From Neisseria sp. (lineage in GTDB: Bacteria; Pseudomonadota; Gammaproteobacteria; Burkholderiales; Neisseriaceae): DNA of 64,000 nucleotides. Location: NCBI GenBank assembly GCA_030538415.1, contig JAUNTY010000004.1:19440-83439 (forward strand). Reading direction: 5' to 3'. The notes under the pieces are model-generated. The model was not told the origin of the DNA. It saw nothing but the letters and a program-made list of their open reading frames with translations, and did not search any database. Below, piece after piece: positions 38,783-48,332 of this stretch; the stretch's first letter is position 1; each line of letters opens with the position of its first letter. A program made the translations under genes and the position numbers.

Positions 38783-40225
38783 TCAAATATCGGTTTCCAG
38801 ATAAACCACTTGGGTTTGCAGGTATTCTTCCAAACCGTGTTTGCCGTCGGCGCCGCCGATGCCGGATTTTTTCCAACCGGCGTGGAAGCCCTGCATCGCC
38901 TCGAAGTTTTCGCGGTTGATGTAGGTTTCGCCGAATTGCAGGCGGCGGGTGACGTAGAAGGCTTCGTTGAGATTGGTGGTGTAAACCGAGCTGGTGAGGC
39001 CGAATTCGCAGTCGTTGGCGAGCGCGATCACTTGGTCGAGCGTGTCGAACACCGCAATCGGCAACACCGGGCCGAAAGTTTCTTCTTTCATGATGTCCAT
39101 GCTGTTATCGACATTGGTGAGCACGGTCGGCTCGAAGAAATAGCCTTTGCCTGCCGCGCGTTGGCCGCCGCACACCAAGGTCGCGCCTTGCGCCACCGCG
39201 CGTTGCACTTTTTCCGCCACCGCTTCGACGGCGCGTTCTTCAATCAGCGGGCCCATTTCCAACGCGCCCTCGGCGGCTTCGGCGGGGTTGCCGTAGCGCA
39301 CCGCTTTCATTGCGGCGGTCATTTTTTCGGTAAAGGCCGTCTGAATGCTGCTGTGCACATACACGCGCTCGGCGCAGTTGCAGATTTGGCCGGTGTTGCC
39401 GACGCGCGAGGCGAGGATGGAGTTGACCGCCAAATCAATGTCGGCATCTTTCAATACGATGGCGGGCGCTTTACCGCCGAGTTCCAACGACACTTTGGTG
39501 ATGTTTTGCGATGCCGCTTCCATTACTTGGCGACCCGCTTCCACCGAGCCGGTGAGGCTGACCATATCCACTTGCGGGTGTTTCGCCAGCGCATTGCCGA
39601 TTTCCGCGCCCGCGCCGTTGACGACGTTGAACACGCCCGCAGGCAGGCCGCTTTCATGCGCGATTTCGGCGAAGATGTGGCAGTTGATCGGGGTCACGCT
39701 GCTGGGTTTGACCACGATGGTGTTGCCGGTGACCAGCGCCGGGCCCATTTTGCGGGCAATCAGGAAGAAGGGGAAATTCCACGGCAGAATCCCGGCCACC
39801 ACGCCGAGCGGGCGTTTGAACAGCAAAATATTTTCGCGCGGACGGTCGCTCTGGATGATTTCGCCTTCATAACGGCGCGCCCATTCGGCCTGATAATCGA
39901 GATAATCGGCGGTGAACATCACTTCCACCCGCGCCAAATCCTTGGTTTTGCCGCCCTCGGCGACGATGGTGTCGGTCAATTCGTCGGCGCGGGCGCGGAT
40001 GCCGGCGGCGATTTTGCGCAAATACGCGCCGCGCTCGACCGCGGGCAGGCGTTCCCACGCGGGTTGGGCGGCACGGGCGGCGGCCACGGCGCAGTCGACA
40101 TCGGCGGCGCTGCCCTTCGGCTCTTGCGCAATCACCGTTTCGGTGGCGGGGTTCAACACCTCGCGCCATTGGCCTGCAAAGCCGGTTTCAAAAGCGCCGT
40201 TGATGTACATAGCGAGTTGTTTCAT
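38783..40225 (-). CDS. aldA: Aldehyde dehydrogenase, AldA (lactaldehyde/glycolaldehyde) type
   Basis: A 480-residue NAD-dependent aldehyde dehydrogenase, the same length as E. coli AldA. The catalytic Cys is in NTGQICNCAERVYVHSS, and the neighbouring CNCAERVYV is a mark of AldA. The general base Glu is in VSLELGGKAPAIV, and the NAD loop is VSLTGSVEAGRQV. It oxidises lactaldehyde, glycolaldehyde or related aldehydes; the precise substrate is inferred from similarity. The start at 40225 follows AAAGGAGAAAAC. Flanked by uptake sequences, it is transcribed alone towards lpxA. Confidence 0.9.
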   Translation of the reverse strand: MKQLAMYINGAFETGFAGQWREVLNPATETVIAQEPKGSAADVDCAVAAARAAQPAWERLPAVERGAYLRKIAAGIRARADELTDTIVAEGGKTKDLARVEVMFTADYLDYQAEWARRYEGEIIQSDRPRENILLFKRPLGVVAGILPWNFPFFLIARKMGPALVTGNTIVVKPSSVTPINCHIFAEIAHESGLPAGVFNVVNGAGAEIGNALAKHPQVDMVSLTGSVEAGRQVMEAASQNITKVSLELGGKAPAIVLKDADIDLAVNSILASRVGNTGQICNCAERVYVHSSIQTAFTEKMTAAMKAVRYGNPAEAAEGALEMGPLIEERAVEAVAEKVQRAVAQGATLVCGGQRAAGKGYFFEPTVLTNVDNSMDIMKEETFGPVLPIAVFDTLDQVIALANDCEFGLTSSVYTTNLNEAFYVTRRLQFGETYINRENFEAMQGFHAGWKKSGIGGADGKHGLEEYLQTQVVYLETDI

Positions 40226-40454
40226 GTTTTCTCCTTTGTTTGTCTTTGCAAACCATTTTTCAGACGGCCTAGACCGTTTGGCAAGCCCGAATGCCGTCTG
40301 AAACAAATGATTTATTGTTGAACGAACGTGTTGCTTCCAAACCAGTTTAGCCGCTTTGATTTAGAAGTGCAAACGCTTGAGCCAAAAGTAGAAAAGTTTC
40401 ATGATTGAATAAAGATGCCGTCTGAAAAGCCGCGCGGAAACGGTGGAATTTCGG

Positions 40455-40460
40455 TACAAT
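40455..40460 (+). promoter_or_regulatory. Possible -10 box for lpxB
   Basis: TACAAT at 40455-40460 lies 29 bases before the lpxB start, consistent with lpxB having its own promoter after separation from lpxA. The -35 is not obvious. Confidence 0.35.
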
Positions 40461-40488
40461 ATGCCCCTGCTGAAAAATATTACACATT

Positions 40489-41649
40489 ATGAACCCAACA
40501 CATACGCCGCCGCTCACCATCGCCCTTTGCGTCGGCGAAGCCTCGGGCGACCTGCTCGGCGCGCACCTGATGGCGGCGATTAAAGCGCGCCGCGCCAACG
40601 TGCGCTTTGTCGGTATCGGCGGCCCGCGCATGCTGGCCGAAGGCATGGAAAGCCTCTACGAACAAGAAAAACTCGCCGTGCGCGGTTTTGCCGAAGTGGT
40701 GAAACGCCTGCCGGAAATCCTCAACATCCGCAAAGGGCTGGTACGCGATTTGAAACGCATCCGCCCCGATGTGTTCGTCGGCATCGACGCGCCCGATTTC
40801 AACCTCGGTGTGGCGGCCAAGCTCAAAAAAGCGGGCATCGCCACCGTGCATTACGTCAGCCCGTCGGTGTGGGCGTGGCGGCGCGAACGGGTCAACACCA
40901 TCGTGCATCAGGTCAACAAAGTATTGTGTCTGTTTCCGATGGAAGCCGCGCTCTATCAAGAAGCGGGCGGGCGCGCCGAATTTGTCGGCCACCCGATGGC
41001 GCAAACGCTGCCCTTGGATGCCGACCAAAAAGCCGCCCGCCTGCAGATGAAAATCGACTTGTGGGAAACCGTGTTCACGCTGATGCCGGGCAGCCGTGTC
41101 AGCGAAATCGACTACATGGCGCCGCTGTTTTTCCGCACCGCCAAGCTGTTGCTGCAACGCTATCCGAGCGCGCGCTTTCTGTTGCCCGTCGCCACCGCCG
41201 CCACCCGCCGCCGACTGCTGGAAATCCTCGCCAAAGACGAATTTCTCGGCCTGCCCGTGCAGCTGATGAGTGCCCACGCGGATTTGGCCTGCACCGCCGC
41301 CGACGTGGTGCTGGTCACCAGCGGCACCGCCACGCTGGAAGTGGCGCTGTGCAAACGGCCGATGGTCATCAGCTACAAAATCTCGCCGCTCACCTATGCC
41401 TATGTGAAACGCAAAATCAAAGTGCCGCACGTCGGCCTGCCGAATATCCTGTTGAACAAAGGCGCAGTACCCGAATTGCTGCAAGGCCGCGCGAAACCGA
41501 AACGCCTCGCCGCCGCCGTGGCCGAGTGGTATGAATCGCCGCAAGACGTGGCGGCCTTGCAGCAGGATTTTCACGATTTGCACCTGCTGTTGAAAAAAGA
41601 CACCGCCGCGCTGGCGGCCGCTGCGGTGTTGGCGGAGGCGGGCGGATAG
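40489..41649 (+). CDS. lpxB: Lipid-A-disaccharide synthase
   Basis: LpxB (386 residues, GT19 family) joins lipid X and UDP-diacylglucosamine. Motifs are CVGEASGDLLGAHLM at the N-terminus, GIDAPDFNLGVA, HYVSPSVWAWRRERV, and the C-terminal VTSGTATLEVALCKRPMV. It acts at the cytoplasmic face of the inner membrane. It is followed by a secreted unknown and rnhB. Separation from lpxA by ~4 kb of accessory DNA is notable. Confidence 0.97.
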   Translation: MNPTHTPPLTIALCVGEASGDLLGAHLMAAIKARRANVRFVGIGGPRMLAEGMESLYEQEKLAVRGFAEVVKRLPEILNIRKGLVRDLKRIRPDVFVGIDAPDFNLGVAAKLKKAGIATVHYVSPSVWAWRRERVNTIVHQVNKVLCLFPMEAALYQEAGGRAEFVGHPMAQTLPLDADQKAARLQMKIDLWETVFTLMPGSRVSEIDYMAPLFFRTAKLLLQRYPSARFLLPVATAATRRRLLEILAKDEFLGLPVQLMSAHADLACTAADVVLVTSGTATLEVALCKRPMVISYKISPLTYAYVKRKIKVPHVGLPNILLNKGAVPELLQGRAKPKRLAAAVAEWYESPQDVAALQQDFHDLHLLLKKDTAALAAAAVLAEAGG

Positions 41650-41735
41650 GTTTTCAGACGGCCTGTTTGGTCTGAAAGGTCGTCTGAAAGCATGAGTGCG
41701 ATTATTCTCTTTCAAAACGGATGAAGGAAATCCCG

Positions 41736-42308
41736 ATGAAAAAATACCTTCTGCTCTTTTTGCTGTTGCCCGCGCTGGCATGGGCGCAGGTGCAAAATTG
41801 GCTCGGTTTGCCGCAAAGCCTGCTGTTTGACGGCCAAACTTACCAATTGAAATGGTCGGCCAATCCGATGCCCGGCTATTACAAACAGGAATTTTTACCC
41901 GCCGCCGATACGCTGTCCCGTTTCCGCCAAATGCTGACCGTCGATTGGCTGCAAACCCCGCTGCGGCCTGAAGAAGTGCGGACGCTGAAAGTGCGTGAAT
42001 TGCAGCAGTTGGTACAGCGCGGTGGTTATGCCCAATGGCGCGAAAGCAGCAACGACAGCGAAGCAGCATTGGAGTTTGTGATGCTTGCGGAGGACAACGA
42101 CGGTGAGGTGATGTTGGAATACAATGTTTACCGCTACCGCGCCGAACGGCAAAACGGCAAAGACGGGGTACTCTTGTTGGCCGTCAGCCGCCGCGCTTAT
42201 GGTGAGGCCGAGAGTGCACGCTTTGTCGACAACATGCAGCAGGATGAATCGACGTTTTATCGCAAAGTGTTGGCTTTACCGATGCCTACTGTGCGTTTGA
42301 GGCCGTAA
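41736..42308 (+). CDS. Secreted protein of unknown function between lpxB and rnhB
   Basis: This 190-residue protein has a clear signal peptide (MKKYLLLFLLLPALAWA) and a soluble mature domain predicted periplasmic. I do not recognise a domain. The start at 41736 leaves the signal peptide at the N-terminus; a start five codons upstream also exists. GAAGGAAATCCCG lies before it. Its place between lpxB and rnhB suggests a conserved Neisseria gene, but there is no hint of a link to lipid A. Confidence 0.7.
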   Translation: MKKYLLLFLLLPALAWAQVQNWLGLPQSLLFDGQTYQLKWSANPMPGYYKQEFLPAADTLSRFRQMLTVDWLQTPLRPEEVRTLKVRELQQLVQRGGYAQWRESSNDSEAALEFVMLAEDNDGEVMLEYNVYRYRAERQNGKDGVLLLAVSRRAYGEAESARFVDNMQQDESTFYRKVLALPMPTVRLRP

Positions 42309-42343
42309 ACGAAATCGATGTTCAGACGGCCTGTTGGCGACAA

Positions 42344-42388
42344 GAGGCCGTCCCCGCCTACGTCTTGCGGGGATGACGTTTCTGAAAA
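42344..42388. repeat. Hairpin repeat embedded in a split uptake sequence
   Basis: GAGGCCGTC is followed by CCCCGCCTACGTCTTGCGGG and GATGACGT, then TTCTGAAA. The outer parts together read like an uptake sequence (GCCGTC...TCTGAAA) broken by a CCCCGC/GCGGGG hairpin. The same sequence lies inside pepN (44728-44770), and a partial copy lies at 14204-14238. Confidence 0.7.
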
Positions 42389-42414
42389 TAAAATTCAAAT
42401 AAGAGAATGAAATA

Positions 42415-43002
42415 ATGAGCCACCTGATTGCCGGTGTCGATGAAGCCGGGCGCGGGCCTTTGGTCGGCAGCGTGTTTGCCGCCGCGGTGATTCTGCCCGA
42501 GCATTACAATCTGCCCGGCCTCACCGATTCCAAAAAGCTGAGCGAGAAAAAACGCGACGCGCTGGCGGTATTGATTAAAGAACAGGCGTTGGCATGGTGT
42601 GTGGCTTCGGCCAACGTCGCCGAAATTGCCGAACTCAATATCCTGCACGCCACCATGCTGGCGATGAAGCGCGCGGTGCAGGGCTTGGCGTTTGCGCCGC
42701 AGCAGGTATTGATCGACGGCAACCGCGTGCCGAACGATTTGGGCGTGGATGCCGAGGCGGTGGTGAAGGGCGACAGCAAAATCATCCAGATTTCCGCCGC
42801 CTCCGTGCTCGCCAAAACCGCCCGCGATGCCGAAATGTATGCGCTGGCGGCACGTTATCCGCAATACGGCTTCGACAAACACAAAGGCTACGGCACCGCC
42901 CTGCATCTGGCGGCCTTGAACGAATTCGGCGCCTTGCCCGAACACCGCTGCGATTTCGCGCCGGTAAAGGCTTTGCTGGCGCAGGGCAGGTTGTTTGAAT
43001 AA
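42415..43002 (+). CDS. rnhB: Ribonuclease HII
   Basis: RNase HII (195 residues) removes ribonucleotides from DNA and RNA primers. The catalytic acidic residues are in [13 protein letters not shown] (Asp, Glu), [13 protein letters not shown] [11 protein letters not shown], and [21 protein letters not shown]. The typical [14 protein letters not shown] block is present. The start at 42415 follows AAGAGAATGAAATA. Confidence 0.96.
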   Translation: MSHLIAGVDEAGRGPLVGSVFAAAVILPEHYNLPGLTDSKKLSEKKRDALAVLIKEQALAWCVASANVAEIAELNILHATMLAMKRAVQGLAFAPQQVLIDGNRVPNDLGVDAEAVVKGDSKIIQISAASVLAKTARDAEMYALAARYPQYGFDKHKGYGTALHLAALNEFGALPEHRCDFAPVKALLAQGRLFE

Positions 43003-43021
43003 AGGTTGCCCGACCGACAGC

Positions 43022-43393
43022 TTATTCAATCAGATGGTCTCCGGCTTTCGGATCCGGCCCGAAACGGTTGCTGCCGCGCGTGCCGTTGATGCAGGCAAAC
43101 ACGTAAAGCACCAGATTCAACATCGGAACCACACTTAAAAGTGCCCACCAGCCGCTGAAGTTGATGTCGTGCAAACGACGCACAGTTACTGCAAGCGTGG
43201 GCAGAATCAACGCAAAGCCCAATATGATAGGTATCATATCGGCAGATTCCGGGCTCATGCCCAGCATCATGTGCACTGCCATCAACGCCAGCATCAGCAG
43301 CAGGTAAAAAAGGTGGTAAAACCAAAATTCCCTGCGCCGCGCACGGCCTCTGAAATCGGCGTATTGTTTCAGGCATTTGATAAAGTAATACAT
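43022..43393 (-). CDS. DUF805 membrane protein
   Basis: This 123-residue protein has the DUF805 N-terminal pattern YADFRGRARRREFWFYHLF, then three to four hydrophobic segments and the conserved VRRLHDINFSGWWALL. The function is unknown; family members are small inner-membrane proteins, often phage- or stress-linked. It is convergent with rnhB. AAGG lies upstream of the start. Confidence 0.88.
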   Translation of the reverse strand: MYYFIKCLKQYADFRGRARRREFWFYHLFYLLLMLALMAVHMMLGMSPESADMIPIILGFALILPTLAVTVRRLHDINFSGWWALLSVVPMLNLVLYVFACINGTRGSNRFGPDPKAGDHLIE

Positions 43394-43479
43394 GGATTGA
43401 CCTTGCGAATGAATGGGGAATACCGGAATTATAATGTGCCTGATTGGTTAATGTGCAACTGTGCACTTATTGGGTTTTA

Positions 43480-43513
43480 AAAGGCCGTCTGAAACGCTTT
43501 TCAGACGGCCTTT
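43480..43513 (-). terminator. Uptake-sequence hairpin after pepN
   Basis: AAAGGCCGTCTGAAA and TTTCAGACGGCCTTT pair closely, 8 bases beyond the pepN stop on the minus strand. Confidence 0.7.
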
Positions 43514-43520
43514 GAGTTTA

Positions 43521-46259
43521 TCAGGCCAAAATCTTGCCGACGATTTCCGCCGTGTCTTTCGATAAATTATCCATGCCTTGAATGCGCTCAAGCTGCATGG
43601 TCATCAATCGGCGGCGCTGCGGTTCGAGCTTGTGGCAGATGTTGAACGCCTGCACCAGCCGCGCGGCCACTTGTGGGTTGAAGGCATCAATCTGCATCAC
43701 TTTGTCGGCGATAAATTGATAACCGCTGCCGTTTTCGGCATGGAAATGCGGCACGTTGCGGCTGAAACTGCCCAAGAGCGAACGGGCTTTATTCGGGTTT
43801 TCGAGGCTGAATTTGGGGTGGTGCAAGGCCGTCTGAACCTGTTGCAGCGTGTCGGAGCGTTGGCTCGAGCCGATGAGAATGAAGTATTTGTCCATCACCA
43901 GCGCGTCGTTGGCGTAGCGTTCGGCGAATTGGTTGAGCAGCAGGTTGCGGCCGTCTTCGTCGAGGTGGTTTACCGTGTTGAGGATGCTCATTTCGTGGGT
44001 CATATTGGGGGTGAGCTGCTCGTAGCGGGTGATGTAGTCTTGCAGGCGGGCGCAGACGGTTTTTTTGTGCTTGGCGGCCTGCTCGCCCGAATAGGCGGCG
44101 ATTTCCATCATGCCGTGGCGTTCTTCGCGGATGGTGTAGAGGCGCACGGCGGCGAGCAGGCTGCGCACGCCCGCCAATTCGGGGTGGTATTCGTAGGGCT
44201 TGGCAATGCCGCTTCGGGTTTCTTGTTCCAACGCCCAAGTGCGCACATACACCAGGTTTTCGAGGCAGGCTTTGGCGACGGCGTTCAACAGCGCTTCGCG
44301 GGCTTGGTGGTAATGCAGCGGATTGATGTTTTCCGCGCCTTCCCACAATTCGGCAGTGGCGGGCACTTGCAACAACATGGCTTTGAAGGCGGGGTCGATT
44401 TCCTGCTTGAGCATTTCTTTAAAGGCGGCAATCAGGCCGTGGTGTTCGGGCAGCGGCGCGCCTGTTTCGATAGCTTGCAGATTGGCGGCCACGGCGCGGC
44501 GGTAGAGGGTTTGCCCCGCTTCCCAACGGGCAAACGGGTCGCTGTCGTGCGCCATCAGAAGGCTCAATTCTTCGTCGCGGTAGGGGTAATCCAGAATCAC
44601 GGGGGCGGAAAAACCGCGTAACAACGATGGCACGACGGCTTCGGTCACGCCGTGCAACACGAAATCCTGCGTTGCTTGATTGACGATTAACACCGCTTCG
44701 GTTTGAGTTTGAGTCTGTTCTTGGGCATTTTCAGAAACGTCATCCCCGCAAGATGTAGGCGGGGACGGCCGGAACGCCACCGCTTCGCCTTTGGTGTTGA
44801 GCAGGCCGATTTTCAGCGGCATCATCATCGGCTGCTTTTCCGCCATATCGGGCGTGGCGGGAATGCTTTGCTTGACCGACAAGGTAAAGGTATTGTCCGC
44901 CGCGTTCAGACGGCCTTGAATATCGAGTTTCGGCGTACCGGCCTGGCTGTACCAAAGTGCGAATTGGTCGAGATTGATTTCGTTGGCATCGGCCATCGCC
45001 GCGCGGAAATCGTCGCAGGTCACGGCCTGGCCGTCGTGGCGTTTGAAATAGAGCCGCATGCCTTTTTGGAAACCGTCTTCGCCAAGCAAGGTGTGATACA
45101 TGCGCACCACTTCCGCGCCTTTTTCATACACGGTCATGGTGTAGAAATTGTTCATTTCTTCATAAGAGGCGGGGCGCACCGGATGCGCCATCGGCCCGGC
45201 ATCTTCGGCAAACTGCAATTGGCGCAGCAGGCTGACGTTTTCGATGCGGCGCACGGCGCGGCTGGCGCGGTCGCCGGAAAATTCCTGGTCGCGGAATACG
45301 GTCAGCCCTTCTTTTAATGAAAGCTGAAACCAGTCGCGGCAGGTGACGCGGTTGCCGGTGTAGTTGTGGAAATATTCATGCCCGATAACCGATTCGATGC
45401 CCTCGAAATCGGCATCGGTGGCGGTGCGGCTGTCGGCCAATACATATTTGGTGTTGAAAATATTCAGGCCTTTGTTTTCCATCGCGCCCATATTAAAGTC
45501 GCCCACGGCCACCACCATATAGATATCGAGGTCGTATTCGAGGCCGAAGCGGGTTTCATCCCAGCGCATGGCGTTTTTTAGTGATTCAATCGCAAACGGC
45601 ACTTTCGGGCGGTCGGCCTCGCTGGTGTAAAACTCAATCGCCACATTTTTACCGCTTTGGGTGGTGAACGTGTCTTTGCTGAGCGCCAGATTGCCCGCCA
45701 CCAGCGCAAACAAATAGCTCGGCTTGGCAAACGGATCGAGCCATTTCACCCAATGGCGGCCGCCCTCCAAATCGCCGCCGTCGATTTTGTTGCCGTTGGA
45801 AAGCAAAACGGGATAGCGTTTTTTGTCGGCGACGATGGTGGTGGTGAATTTGCCCATCACATCGGGGCGGTCGGGATAAAAGGTGATTTTGCGGAAACCT
45901 TCCGGCTCGCATTGGGTATAAAGATTGCCGCCCGAACCGTAAAGCCCCATCAGCGATTTGTTGTCATATGGCAGGATGCGGGTTTCGATTTCGAGTACGA
46001 AGCTTTCAGACGGCACATCGGCTAGCGTGAGCAGTTCGTCGGCCAGCGTGTAATCCGTTACCGCTTCACCGTCGAGCTTGATAGATAAAAGCTCGGCCGA
46101 ACCGTTCAACAACAAAGGCGCACCCGCCTGCTTGGGCAATACCAGCAAACGCGCTTTGACGATGGTGTCGGGGTCGCCGATTTCAAAGCGCAAATCGGTT
46201 TGGCGGATTTGGTAGGCGGGGGCTTGATAGTCTTTTAAATAGTGAACGGTTTTAGTCAT
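43521..46259 (-). CDS. pepN: Aminopeptidase N (M1 family)
   Basis: PepN (912 residues) is a zinc aminopeptidase that finishes cytosolic protein breakdown. The substrate motif [11 protein letters not shown] and zinc site [18 protein letters not shown]...LKEGLT (HEXXH-18-E) are intact. The M1 N-terminal domain and the large helical C-terminal domain are both complete. The protein is longer than the ~870 residues usual for the family. About 25-30 residues ([20 protein letters not shown] and the QTQT that follows) are encoded by an in-frame copy of a hairpin repeat at 44728-44770. Function is probably kept, because the insert lies in a linker after the catalytic domain. Confidence 0.96.
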   Translation of the reverse strand: MTKTVHYLKDYQAPAYQIRQTDLRFEIGDPDTIVKARLLVLPKQAGAPLLLNGSAELLSIKLDGEAVTDYTLADELLTLADVPSESFVLEIETRILPYDNKSLMGLYGSGGNLYTQCEPEGFRKITFYPDRPDVMGKFTTTIVADKKRYPVLLSNGNKIDGGDLEGGRHWVKWLDPFAKPSYLFALVAGNLALSKDTFTTQSGKNVAIEFYTSEADRPKVPFAIESLKNAMRWDETRFGLEYDLDIYMVVAVGDFNMGAMENKGLNIFNTKYVLADSRTATDADFEGIESVIGHEYFHNYTGNRVTCRDWFQLSLKEGLTVFRDQEFSGDRASRAVRRIENVSLLRQLQFAEDAGPMAHPVRPASYEEMNNFYTMTVYEKGAEVVRMYHTLLGEDGFQKGMRLYFKRHDGQAVTCDDFRAAMADANEINLDQFALWYSQAGTPKLDIQGRLNAADNTFTLSVKQSIPATPDMAEKQPMMMPLKIGLLNTKGEAVAFRPSPPTSCGDDVSENAQEQTQTQTEAVLIVNQATQDFVLHGVTEAVVPSLLRGFSAPVILDYPYRDEELSLLMAHDSDPFARWEAGQTLYRRAVAANLQAIETGAPLPEHHGLIAAFKEMLKQEIDPAFKAMLLQVPATAELWEGAENINPLHYHQAREALLNAVAKACLENLVYVRTWALEQETRSGIAKPYEYHPELAGVRSLLAAVRLYTIREERHGMMEIAAYSGEQAAKHKKTVCARLQDYITRYEQLTPNMTHEMSILNTVNHLDEDGRNLLLNQFAERYANDALVMDKYFILIGSSQRSDTLQQVQTALHHPKFSLENPNKARSLLGSFSRNVPHFHAENGSGYQFIADKVMQIDAFNPQVAARLVQAFNICHKLEPQRRRLMTMQLERIQGMDNLSKDTAEIVGKILA
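44728..44770. repeat. Hairpin repeat inserted in frame in pepN
   Basis: The reverse complement of 44728-44770 matches the intergenic repeat at 42344-42388 almost base for base, including GCGGGGATGACGTTTCTGAAA. It is read in frame by pepN as [13 protein letters not shown]. Confidence 0.75.
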
Positions 46260-46286
46260 GACGGATTCTCTTCAGTAAAGTGTGTG

Positions 46287-46358
46287 TGTAGTCGGAGAAA
46301 TGAGATTCTGATACAAGGCGAGCCAACGCCGTAGCAGAAACTCATTTCTTCGACTATA
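46287..46358. repeat. Short Correia-type element with internal deletion
   Basis: TGTAGTCGGAGAAATGAG ... CTCATTTCTTCGACTATA measures 72 bases, with only GATACAAGGCGAGCCAACGC of the core left. It lies 28 bases upstream of the pepN start and could affect its promoter. Confidence 0.82.
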
Positions 46359-46678
46359 AATGCCGGTGAACAATGATTATATATGGTTTCAGACGGCCTA
46401 TCTTCAATACCGCGCAACGGATTGCTGAAATCATGGCGGGTATTGGTGTAGGGCGTGACCGGGCAGACGGATGGTGGGGAAAGATGTTGCCGGTATCGGA
46501 AAGAAGGTCAGAGCGGCTTGGTTTTCGGCGGGATATCGGGCGCGGGTATCATTTCGGTTGCGTGTCGGGCAGTGATGCCCGACACGCTGAGGCCGTCTGA
46601 AAGCTTGCTGATGCAGGCAAGCTGTTGGGCATCCGCTGCCCGACTTGCAACCGAAATGGCAGGGTTGGCGTTGCAGAT

Positions 46679-47362
46679 TCAGACGGCCTGCGAATTCAGA
46701 CGGCCGGTTTGGGATATTGCGGGTTTGCTGTATTGGTTGATTTTTTCCAGCAGCTGCGGAATGTCATCGGTGCGGCGGGCAATCAGCGCACCTGCTTTTT
46801 CCATGTTGCGGATGGCATGCTGCTCTTCCGCGCGGTTGAGGCTGCGGCAGGCATCGAGATTGACGATGACGCGCCAATGGCCGTACCAGCAAAGTTGCAG
46901 CGCGGTGGCCTGCACGCAATATTCGGTGGCCAATCCGCCCAATATCAGGGTGTCGGCACCGCGGCTTTCCAGCCATTCAATCAGGCCGGTGCTGATATTC
47001 TCGGCCATATCGTGAAAGCAGGCGCCGTAAGTGTGGGTGTGCTGCTCCAGGCCGATGTGGACGAGATAGTGGTAGTTGTTGGCTTCGGGCAGCTGCGGCA
47101 GCGTTTGGAAGCCACAGCTGCCGACCACGGCGTGGCTGACCCAGTGTTCGGCCTGCTCCAGCGGCCTCAGCTCGGTTTGCTGTCTGATGTTCCACTTTGC
47201 CTGAGGAATATGGGCGTCTTTGGTGAGCACGCGGTAATCGGCCCATTCTGCCTGACGGTTGAGATGGGGCACGATAGACAGCGCCCCCTGAATCGGCAAT
47301 TCGTCAGGGCAAAGCTCGGAAAAGGCTTGTTGGGGATGGATGTCGATGGCTACGATACTCAT
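46679..47362 (-). CDS. Nicotinamidase-like cysteine hydrolase
   Basis: A 227-residue member of the nicotinamidase/isochorismatase superfamily. The catalytic Asp is in VAIDIHPQQAF, the Lys in VLTKDAHI and the Cys in LATEYCVQATALQ. The segment THTYGACFHDMAENISTGLI differs from typical PncA. Nicotinamidase is the best guess, but other amides are possible. GGAGAAACCC precedes the start. It is monocistronic. Confidence 0.75.
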   Translation of the reverse strand: MSIVAIDIHPQQAFSELCPDELPIQGALSIVPHLNRQAEWADYRVLTKDAHIPQAKWNIRQQTELRPLEQAEHWVSHAVVGSCGFQTLPQLPEANNYHYLVHIGLEQHTHTYGACFHDMAENISTGLIEWLESRGADTLILGGLATEYCVQATALQLCWYGHWRVIVNLDACRSLNRAEEQHAIRNMEKAGALIARRTDDIPQLLEKINQYSKPAISQTGRLNSQAV

Positions 47363-47603
47363 GGGTTTCTCCGCAATGTCTTTGGAATAGTTGCTCTAGT
47401 TATTAAAATTCGATTAACGGTTAGAATTATAGATAAAAGGTATTTTCTTGCAAGAGATTTATCATGCTCGCCCACAAAAGACAGCGGGCAAAAGTGTCAA
47501 ACTGAAGGCGGCAAGGCGCCGGTAAGCGGCTGGCGGACCGGCTGCACCGGCATTTCGACCAAGTTGTTTTCTTTGGGTTGGAGTGGGTCAGTGCGGCCGG
47601 GCT

Positions 47604-47799
47604 GAGACCTTTGCAAAATACTTTTTTCTTGGAAATATCCATTCCATCCGTCATTCCGGCGCAGGCCGGAATCCATTTTCCAAGATTCAGTTATTTGATT
47701 TAAAATGGGTTTTCATGGCGAGCTATGGATTCCGGCCTGCGCCGGAATGACGGAGTGGATGCTTTTGCGATGCAGCAAAAGGTATTTTGCAAAGGTCTC
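47604..47799. mobile_element. MITE-like element with GAGACCTTTGCAAAATAC ends
   Basis: The 18-base end at 47604 recurs inverted, ending at 47799. Inside are two facing dRS3-like palindromes (CGTCATTCCGGCGCAGGCCG at about 47650 and its inverse at 47726). It belongs to the same group as the 8639-8950 element. No gene is seen in 47363-47982 apart from this element and the tRNA promoter. Confidence 0.7.
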
Positions 47800-47936
47800 G
47801 GGCTATTTGGAAATGAATATCAGAAAAGTTTTTGTTTTATCTGCCCGACCGGCAGCAACGGGTGGCGCGTCAGCGGATTTATTGTTATAAAAAATAATTT
47901 GTTAGCCATTGCGGCAGATTTTTTTCGTGAAAAAAC

Positions 47937-47965
47937 TTGCAGCGGGATGGGGATTCTGTTTTAAT
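47937..47965 (+). promoter_or_regulatory. Promoter of tRNA-Phe
   Basis: TTGCAG (47937-47942), a 17-base spacer and TTTAAT (47960-47965) lie 17 bases before the tRNA 5' end. The spacing is ideal for sigma70. Confidence 0.65.
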
Positions 47966-47982
47966 ACGCATCTCTCAAGGAA

Positions 47983-48058
47983 GGCCAGATAGCTCAGTCG
48001 GTAGAGCAACGGATTGAAAATCCGTGTGTCCCCAGTTCGATCCTGGGTCTGGCCACCA
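47983..48058 (+). tRNA. tRNA-Phe (GAA)
   Basis: A complete 76-base cloverleaf. The acceptor stem is GGCCAGA/TCTGGCC, the D-arm is GCTCAGTCGGTAGAGC, the anticodon loop is TTGAAAA in a CGGAT/ATCCG stem, and the T-arm is CCCAG-TTCGATC-CTGGG. CCA is encoded. The 3' end is the attachment site of the integrated elements, and the gene has been restored intact after insertion. Confidence 0.98.
48044..48058 (+). other. attL core (tRNA-Phe 3' end)
   Basis: TGGGTCTGGCCACCA at the tRNA 3' end recurs at 58235-58249. The two copies bound element 1. Identity continues into the adjoining CTAACCGCATTTTGCGGT because the second element brings a related end. Confidence 0.9.
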
Positions 48059-48060
48059 CT

Positions 48061-48084
48061 AACCGCATTTTGCGGTTATTTTTT
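48061..48084 (+). terminator. Terminator of tRNA-Phe supplied by the element
   Basis: AACCGCA-TTT-TGCGGTT followed by ATTTTTT is an intrinsic terminator starting 3 bases after the tRNA. It lies on the element side of att, so the element replaces the host gene's terminator. Confidence 0.8.
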
Positions 48085-48201
48085 CGTCTATACGAATCTA
48101 CACGCATCTACAAAACCCTTTATCCATAAGGCCTTCAGCCGATTCTTACTGATTACAGTATCTACATTTGTCTATACACGTCTTATTGAATCAACAAAAA
48201 A

Positions 48202-48312
48202 TTTACGGTACATTTCACGGTATCAGTTAAAACACCGTGAAAAAGTACCGTAAATTGCGCCGCTAAGCCTTGCTGCTATTGGTTTTTGGTTAGCATCAAA
48301 AAGTACCGTAAA
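48202..48312. promoter_or_regulatory. Integrase arm-type sites (TTTACGGTAC), left end of element 1
   Basis: TTTACGGTAC (48202-48211), CACGGTAT (48216-48223), ACCGTG (48234-48239), GTACCGTAAA (48245-48254) and GTACCGTAAA (48303-48312) form inverted repeats between attL and the integrase start. The same ACGGTAC motif recurs twice near attR (58143-58183). They are probable arm-type binding sites and may also autoregulate the integrase promoter. Confidence 0.6.
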
Positions 48313-48332
48313 CGATGCCGTGAGATTAAGCC

